From Enterobacter sp. JUb54 (GTDB lineage Bacteria > Pseudomonadota > Gammaproteobacteria > Enterobacterales > Enterobacteriaceae): a DNA stretch of 64,000 bases. How positions within the stretch are numbered: the first letter of the stretch is position 1; each line of letters starts with the position of its first letter. The translations under genes and the position numbers were made by a program. This document shows, in pieces, positions 59,153 through 64,000 of the stretch. Below the pieces are notes generated by a model. It ran no database searches. It was not told the DNA's origin and saw only the letters and a program-made list of their open reading frames with translations. The DNA is taken from the NCBI RefSeq assembly GCF_014298075.1, contig NZ_CP060418.1, forward strand, positions 372,001 to 436,000, in the 5' to 3' direction.

Positions 59153-59809
59153 ATGAAAGCGGTTATTTTTGACATGGATGGCGTCATTATTGATTCAGAA
59201 GCGCTGTGGCGCCGGGCGCAGAGGGAAGCGCTGGCCAGCCTGGGCGCCACGGTCAGCGAGAGCGAATGCGAAGCTCTGACCAAGGGCAAACGGCTGGATG
59301 ACATTGCCCGGGTGTGGTGTCAGCACTGCCGGCTGGCGCTCACCCCTGACCAGCTGGAGCCGCTCATTTTAGGCCGCATCACCGGGCTGATCGCTGCAGA
59401 AGGCCAGGCGATGCGCGGCGTTGACGAGGTCTTCGCCTATGCTCGCCAGCAGGGTTACCGCATTGCGCTGGCGACCTCATCGTCCCATCAGGTGATTTCC
59501 GCGGTGCTGGATAAGCTGTCCCTGCGGCCGTACTTTGACGTGATTTCCAGCGCCGATGACGATGAGTGGGGAAAACCGCATCCGGCGGTGTACCTGTCAA
59601 CTCTGCGCAGGCTCGGCCTGAGCGCCGGACAGTGCCTGGTGTTTGAAGACAGCTATCATGGTTTTTGTGCCGCGCAGGCGGCAGGTATTCCAACGGTGGT
59701 TGTGGCGTCGGATTGCCAGCATCCGCGCTTTAACGGCGCCGTGGCCCGTCATCATTCGTTAACCGAGTGGCTGCAGCGGCAATCTGAGCCGGTGCTGGCC
59801 GCAGGATAA
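59153..59809 (+). CDS. HAD-superfamily sugar-phosphate phosphatase
   Basis: Cytoplasmic phosphatase of the beta-phosphoglucomutase/YniC (HxpB)-like HAD group, 218 residues. Motif I is FDMDGVIIDSE (nucleophile Asp8, acid Asp10). Motif II is in LATSSSHQV. Motif III is the Lys in GKPHPAVY, and motif IV is VFEDSYHGFCAA with the metal acidic pair. GAGAAGC precedes the ATG; an upstream in-frame start lies between the dalT stop and this site. It lies 60 bp after dalT on the same strand, so it may belong to the dal operon and clear inhibitory pentitol or pentulose phosphates. Substrate not known. Confidence 0.85.
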   Translation: MKAVIFDMDGVIIDSEALWRRAQREALASLGATVSESECEALTKGKRLDDIARVWCQHCRLALTPDQLEPLILGRITGLIAAEGQAMRGVDEVFAYARQQGYRIALATSSSHQVISAVLDKLSLRPYFDVISSADDDEWGKPHPAVYLSTLRRLGLSAGQCLVFEDSYHGFCAAQAAGIPTVVVASDCQHPRFNGAVARHHSLTEWLQRQSEPVLAAG

Positions 59810-60128
59810 CGACCCTTCTGGTGAGCGCGGCATCCCTGGCGATGTAAACGGTCTGTTCGTCCCATCGTGCTGCGCTCACCGCTCTCAAACGCCCTGTCGA
59901 CCGCCATCACATTTCGCCCCTCTTTTGTGAAAACAATCACGCCTTGTCGTGCCAATGCCCAAATTTCTGCCGTTGCTTAGCGGAATTTGTCCGAGGCAGT
60001 GTTACAAATTTGTGCTTAGATTAGTAATTGAAACGCTTTTTCAATTAAACGAGCCCGTTTTTCCGGATTTACTCTGTTGCGCCCATTTCAGGTGAATGCG
60101 TTCAGGTGCTCTGTACTAAGGACTAATA
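59810..60128. promoter_or_regulatory. Gap between the dal block and the enolase-superfamily gene
   Basis: 319 bp without a gene. GGTGAGCGC at 59820-59828 pairs exactly with GCGCTCACC at 59872-59880, a long-range hairpin that may end the dal transcript although no T run follows. ATTGAAACGCTTTTTCAAT at 60027-60045 is a perfect 7-bp dyad around CGCTT and looks like an operator for the following gene. AAGGA lies before its ATG. Confidence 0.5.
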
Positions 60129-61283
60129 ATGAAAATTGAATCTGTAAACGTGACCGTTTTTGAGTATCCCACCCGTCGGGTCTCCGACAGCGCCGGTCAC
60201 TCTCATCCCGGGGCAGAGAGCATGGCGAAAATGGCGATGCTGACCATTACTGCCGATGACGGCAGCCAGGGCTTCTCCTTCTCGCCGCCGGAGATCGTGC
60301 GGCCGTTTGTGGTGAATACCTTCTTTCGCAAAGTGCTGGTGGGGCAGGACCCCTTTAACCGTGAGCGCATCTGGCAGGATCTCAACCACTGGCAGCGCGG
60401 CAGCGCGCACCAGCTGACCGAACGCGCGTTGTCATTTATCGAGCAGGCGCTGTGGGATCTGATTGGCCGTAAACTCAATATGCCGGTCTATAAGCTGCTT
60501 GGCGGCTATCGCGATAAGGTGCTGGCCTACGGCAGCACCATGTGCGGCGACGATCTGCCCGGCGGGCTCTCCACGCCGCAGGAGTACGCGGACTTCGCGG
60601 AACAGTTGGTCGCCCGCGGCTATAAAGCCATCAAGCTGCATACCTGGATGCCGCCGGTCTCCTTTGCGCCGAACCCGAAAATGGATATCAAAGCCTGCGC
60701 GGCGGTGCGGGAAGCGGTGGGGCCAGACATTGATTTAATGATCGACGGCTACCACTGGTACAGCCGCGCCGAGGCGTTATGGATCGGTAAGGAGCTGGAA
60801 AAACTCGACTTCGCATGGTTTGAAGAGCCGATGGAAGAGGACTCTATGTCGTCCTACGCCTGGCTGGCTGAAAATCTGACCATCCCGATCGTCGGCCCGG
60901 AAAGCTTCGGCGGCAAACACCATATGCGTGCGGAGTGGGTCAAGGCCGGCGCCTGCGACATTCTGCGTGCCGGGGCCAATGGCGTGGGCGGGATTACGCC
61001 AACCATGAAGGTGGCGGCGCTGGCGGAATCCTTCGGCATGGATTGCGAAGTTCACGGCAACGGCGCCGCGAGCCTCGCGGTGGTCGGGGCGATCCGCAAC
61101 TGTCGCTGGTACGAGCGCGGTTTACTGCACCCGTTCCTCGATTATGACCAGCCGGCGGCGTACCTGAACAGCATCGTCGACCCGATGGACGACGAGGGCT
61201 TTGTGCATTTGTCCCAACGTCCGGGCCTTGGCGAAGATATCAACTTTAACTGGATTGAAGCGCATACCGTCAGCCACGACTGA
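60129..61283 (+). CDS. Enolase-superfamily (mandelate racemase-like) protein
   Basis: Mg-dependent enzyme of the mandelate racemase/muconate lactonizing group, 384 residues, probably a dehydratase or racemase acting on a sugar acid or related carboxylate. The capping domain is about 1-125 and the barrel 130-370. Metal ligands are Asp206 (MIDGYHW), Glu232 (FEEP) and Glu258 (GPESF), spaced 26 and 26 as in the family. The second-strand motif is Lys169-x-His171 (KLH) instead of the usual KxK. His309 (VHGNG) is kept as a base, but its partner Asp appears to be replaced by Gly282 (RAGANGVGG). It is followed by a peptide-type ABC importer. The exact reaction cannot be assigned. Confidence 0.85.
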   Translation: MKIESVNVTVFEYPTRRVSDSAGHSHPGAESMAKMAMLTITADDGSQGFSFSPPEIVRPFVVNTFFRKVLVGQDPFNRERIWQDLNHWQRGSAHQLTERALSFIEQALWDLIGRKLNMPVYKLLGGYRDKVLAYGSTMCGDDLPGGLSTPQEYADFAEQLVARGYKAIKLHTWMPPVSFAPNPKMDIKACAAVREAVGPDIDLMIDGYHWYSRAEALWIGKELEKLDFAWFEEPMEEDSMSSYAWLAENLTIPIVGPESFGGKHHMRAEWVKAGACDILRAGANGVGGITPTMKVAALAESFGMDCEVHGNGAASLAVVGAIRNCRWYERGLLHPFLDYDQPAAYLNSIVDPMDDEGFVHLSQRPGLGEDINFNWIEAHTVSHD

Positions 61284-61388
61284 GCCATAACCAGCAGCGC
61301 CCTATAACAATAAAACCAGCCCTCCTTGCTCGTGCAGCGTAACCGCAGGCACGGGCGACGGCGGGCGTACCCTACAGGCGATACCGAC

Positions 61389-63011
61389 ATGAAAAGAACT
61401 TCCCTGATGGGAGCGTGTTTACTCGCGCTCGCCATAAGTATGGGGGGTGGGGGGGCGTACGCCAAAACGCCGCCCGACCAGCTCATTATCGGCATGAACA
61501 TGAATAACCTGCTCACCCTCGACCCGGCGGCGATGACCGGCAACGAAGTGGTGGGGATCGTGGTTAACCTCTACGATTCGCTGGTGGAGCTTGACCCGCA
61601 GCAACTGACCCATGTGCGCCCGGCGCTGGCGGAGTCCTGGGACATTGCCCCGGACGGCAGTGCCCTGACTTTCCACCTGCGCAAGGACGTAAAATTTCAC
61701 TCGGGTAACCCGCTTACCGCGGCGGATGTGGTGTGGTCGATGCGGCGTATCCTGCACCTCAATCTTGCCCAGGCTTCGGTGTGGAAATCGTACGGCTTTA
61801 GCAAAGATAACATCGATAAGCAGGTGACGGCGCTGGATGACTACACCCTGCAAATCGCTCTGCCGAAAGCCAACGACCCACAGCTGGTGCTTTACTCGCT
61901 GGGCGCGCTGGGCAATCTCGGCGTGCTCGACAGCAAAACGGTGCAAAGCCACGAGAAGGATAACGACTGGGGCAACCGCTGGCTGACCACCCACGAAGCC
62001 GGTTCCGGGCCGTTTATGCTGGAAACCTGGCAGGCCAAAGATGTCCTGCGCATGCAGCGTAACCCGAACTACTGGCGCGGTGAGGCGAAGATGAGCCGGG
62101 TGGTGCTGCGCCATTTCCAGGAGTCGCAAACGCTGCGTCTGATGGTTGAGAAGGGCGATCTGGATATTGCCAGCAATATGGCGGTGTCGGATATCAACGC
62201 GCTGCGCCATGACCCGGCTCTGAGCATCGATGCGGTTCAGCGCGGGACGATGTACTACGTGGCGATGAGCATGAAGGAGCCGCATTTCGCCAACCCGAAA
62301 GTGCGTGAGGCGCTGCGCTATCTGATTGACTATCAGGGCATAAATAAAGCGCTGATGCCGGGCTATGGCGTGCTGCATCAGCGCCCAATCAAAGCGGGGA
62401 TGCCCTCGACGCTGCCGGACCCTGGCTACCGGCTGGATATTCCTCGGGCGAAAAAACTGCTGGCCGAAGCCGGCTATCCCGACGGGTTTGACACCACCTT
62501 GCGGGTGCTGTCCGACCAGCCGTTCCTCAACATTGCTATCGCCGTACAGTCGACGCTGATGCAGGCGGGCATTAACGCCAAAATCATCACCGGTACCGGC
62601 AACCAGATCTACGGCGCGATGCGCGAGCGTCAGTTCGACCTGCTGGTGGGCCGCGGCGGCAGCGGCATGGAGCCGCATCCGCACTCCAGCCTGCGCGCGC
62701 TGGTCTACAACCCGGATAACAGCGATGCCGCCCGGCTGACCAACTTCCAGGGCTGGCGTACCGGTTTCTACGATAAGCCGCTCAACGAGATGATCGACCG
62801 CGCGTTGCTCGAACGCGATCCGCAAAAACAGGTCGCTGACTACCAGGCGATTCAGACCCGCTACGACCAACTGGTGCCGGCCCTGATCCCGTTGTCACAA
62901 ATGGTGGATTCGGTGGTGGTGCGTCATGAGGTCAAGGACTATCAGCCGCACCCCTCCGCCACCACTTTTTTACGCGACGTCTATAAAGTCAGCGAAGGAG
63001 AGAAAGGATGA
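61389..63011 (+). CDS. ABC importer substrate-binding protein (family 5, DppA/OppA-like)
   Basis: Periplasmic binding protein of the dipeptide/oligopeptide/nickel family, 540 residues. The signal peptide is about 25 residues (GGGGAYAKTPP). Family segments: LTHVRPALAESWDIAPDGSALTFHLRKDVKFHSGNPLTAADVVWS and GSGPFMLETWQAKDVLRMQRNPNYWRGE-type stretches, DLLVGRGGSGMEPHPHSSLRAL. ATG was chosen over an upstream start because it begins the signal peptide. The ligand need not be a peptide: proteins of this family also bind sugars, opines and metal chelates, and the linked enolase-superfamily gene favours a small carboxylate or glycoside. Its stop overlaps the permease start. Confidence 0.9.
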   Translation: MKRTSLMGACLLALAISMGGGGAYAKTPPDQLIIGMNMNNLLTLDPAAMTGNEVVGIVVNLYDSLVELDPQQLTHVRPALAESWDIAPDGSALTFHLRKDVKFHSGNPLTAADVVWSMRRILHLNLAQASVWKSYGFSKDNIDKQVTALDDYTLQIALPKANDPQLVLYSLGALGNLGVLDSKTVQSHEKDNDWGNRWLTTHEAGSGPFMLETWQAKDVLRMQRNPNYWRGEAKMSRVVLRHFQESQTLRLMVEKGDLDIASNMAVSDINALRHDPALSIDAVQRGTMYYVAMSMKEPHFANPKVREALRYLIDYQGINKALMPGYGVLHQRPIKAGMPSTLPDPGYRLDIPRAKKLLAEAGYPDGFDTTLRVLSDQPFLNIAIAVQSTLMQAGINAKIITGTGNQIYGAMRERQFDLLVGRGGSGMEPHPHSSLRALVYNPDNSDAARLTNFQGWRTGFYDKPLNEMIDRALLERDPQKQVADYQAIQTRYDQLVPALIPLSQMVDSVVVRHEVKDYQPHPSATTFLRDVYKVSEGEKG

Positions 63012-64000
63012 GCACCATGCTGTTTTCCCCCGGCTCTCGCGCCCGGCGCTTTTCAACCCGTCTGCTGCAGGTCGCGATCACCCTGTTTGGCCTGCTGCTG
63101 CTGACCTTCACCATCGGCCGGGTGATGCCTATCGACCCGGTGCTGGCGATTGTTGGCCCGGATGCCGATCAGAGCACCTATCAACAGGTCTATCAGCAGA
63201 TGGGCTTTGACCGCTCGCTGCCCACGCAGTTTGCGATCTACTTCTACAACCTGATGCACGGCGATTTAGGCAATGCGTTGCTGACCGGTAAACCGGTGAT
63301 GGACGATATTATCCGCGTCTTCCCGGCCACCATGGAACTGGCGACCATGGCGATTATCGTCGGCGCCGGTCTCGGCATTCCGCTGGGCGTGCTGGCGGCG
63401 GCGCGGCGCAACAGCCTGAGCGATTACGTGGTGCGTATTATCAGCCTCGCTGGCTATTCGACGCCGATCTTCTGGGTCGGGATGGTGGGGCTGCTGGTGT
63501 TCTATGCCTGGCTGGGATGGGTCGGTGGTGCCGGACGGGTGGATCTCGGCCTCGACGGCATCGTGCCGCGACGCACCGGGTTGATGACCGTCGACGCGCT
63601 GCTGGCGGGCAACAGCCAGGTGTTCTGGAACGCCATCAACCACCTGATCCTGCCGGCCTCTTTACTGGGCTTTCACTCGCTGGCCTACATCAGCCGCATG
63701 ACCCGCAGCTTTATGCTGGCGCAGCTGTCTCAGGAGTTCATTATCACCGCCAGGGTGAAGGGCTTAACCGAGCGCCAGGTTATCTGGAATCACGCGTTCC
63801 GCAATATCCTGGTACAGCTGCTCACCGTGGTGGCGCTGGCCTACGGCGCCTTGCTGGAAGGGGCGGTGCTGATTGAAACCGTCTTCTCGTGGCCGGGCTT
63901 CGGCTCTTATCTGACCGGCAGCCTGTTGCTGGGCGACATGAATGCGGTGATGGGCTGCGTGCTGCTGGTCGGGGTGATCTTCGTCATGCTCAACCTGCTC
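63008..64000 (+). CDS. ABC importer permease, DppB-like (partial)
   Basis: First inner-membrane permease of the same importer; 331 codons are inside the window and no stop is reached, so the gene is cut by the window edge. Features: RLLQVAITLFGLLLLTFTIGRVMPIDPV at the N-terminus, the conserved MGFDRSLPTQFAIYFYNLMHGDLG, ATMELATMAIIVGAGLGIPLGVLAA, and the EAA loop ITARVKGLTERQVIWNHAFRNILVQLLT. It starts inside the last codons of the binding protein (ATGA overlap). A second permease and ATPases are expected to the right. Confidence 0.92.
   Translation, partial: MSTMLFSPGSRARRFSTRLLQVAITLFGLLLLTFTIGRVMPIDPVLAIVGPDADQSTYQQVYQQMGFDRSLPTQFAIYFYNLMHGDLGNALLTGKPVMDDIIRVFPATMELATMAIIVGAGLGIPLGVLAAARRNSLSDYVVRIISLAGYSTPIFWVGMVGLLVFYAWLGWVGGAGRVDLGLDGIVPRRTGLMTVDALLAGNSQVFWNAINHLILPASLLGFHSLAYISRMTRSFMLAQLSQEFIITARVKGLTERQVIWNHAFRNILVQLLTVVALAYGALLEGAVLIETVFSWPGFGSYLTGSLLLGDMNAVMGCVLLVGVIFVMLNLL

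Noticed and set aside
61419-62870. 483-codon open frame antisense to the binding-protein gene
   Set aside because: Opposite-strand shadow rich in Arg, His and Val, without motif.

Overview
The window reads as chromosome of an enterobacterium of the Klebsiella/Raoultella group. The core genes follow the E. coli order around dusC, mdtQ, yohD, yohC, pbpG, dld, bglX, osmF-yehYXW, mlrA, btsSR, yehS, metG, mrp, then thiMD and fbaB. Blocks typical of Klebsiella sit between them: a bgl operon, a purine-salvage pair, an alkyl sulfatase, a pectate lyase and the paired ribitol/D-arabinitol (rbt/dal) operons. The DNA is GC-rich, with AT-rich regulatory gaps. I cannot fix the species. No CRISPR array, rRNA, tRNA, prophage or intact insertion sequence was seen.

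Layout. 1-7.5 kb: dusC, then a beta-glucoside cluster (OprB-type porin, BglG antiterminator, BglF PTS permease, BglB phospho-beta-glucosidase). Three separate BglG-type RNA antiterminator/terminator elements precede the porin, bglG and bglF. An ERIC element lies between bglG and bglF. 7.5-18 kb: a methyltransferase, mdtQ, yohD, yohC, pbpG, an acetyltransferase, dld and bglX. A 144-bp MITE-like element lies between dld and bglX. 17.7-29.2 kb: the OsmF/YehYXW osmolyte ABC system, the small membrane gene yohO, mlrA, the pyruvate-sensing BtsS/BtsR pair, yehS, metG, mrp and an rcnB-like gene.

29.4-47 kb is accessory. It holds a LysR regulator; a GntR regulator facing an undescribed three-gene unit (EIICB PTS permease, Gfo/Idh/MocA oxidoreductase, TIM-barrel protein); and adenine deaminase with an NCS2 permease, opposite a LysR gene and with a PurR-like operator. 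It also holds an SdsA-type alkyl sulfatase opposite a winged-helix regulator, a PL1 pectate lyase with a KdgR-like box but no signal peptide, and a Fur-boxed YncE-like/TonB-receptor pair.

47-64 kb: a TPP riboswitch in front of thiMD, fbaB, then rbtK-rbtD | rbtR and dalR | dalD-dalK-dalT. The expected second transporter gene rbtT is absent. A HAD phosphatase follows dalT. The window ends in an enolase-superfamily gene with a variant active site, followed by the start of a peptide-type ABC importer cut by the window edge.

Much of the window is devoted to plant-type or polyol carbon: aryl-beta-glucosides, beta-glucans, pectin and pentitols. The best candidates for undescribed biology are the PTS/oxidoreductase/TIM-barrel unit at 31.3-35.0 kb and the enolase-superfamily plus ABC unit at 60.1-64 kb.
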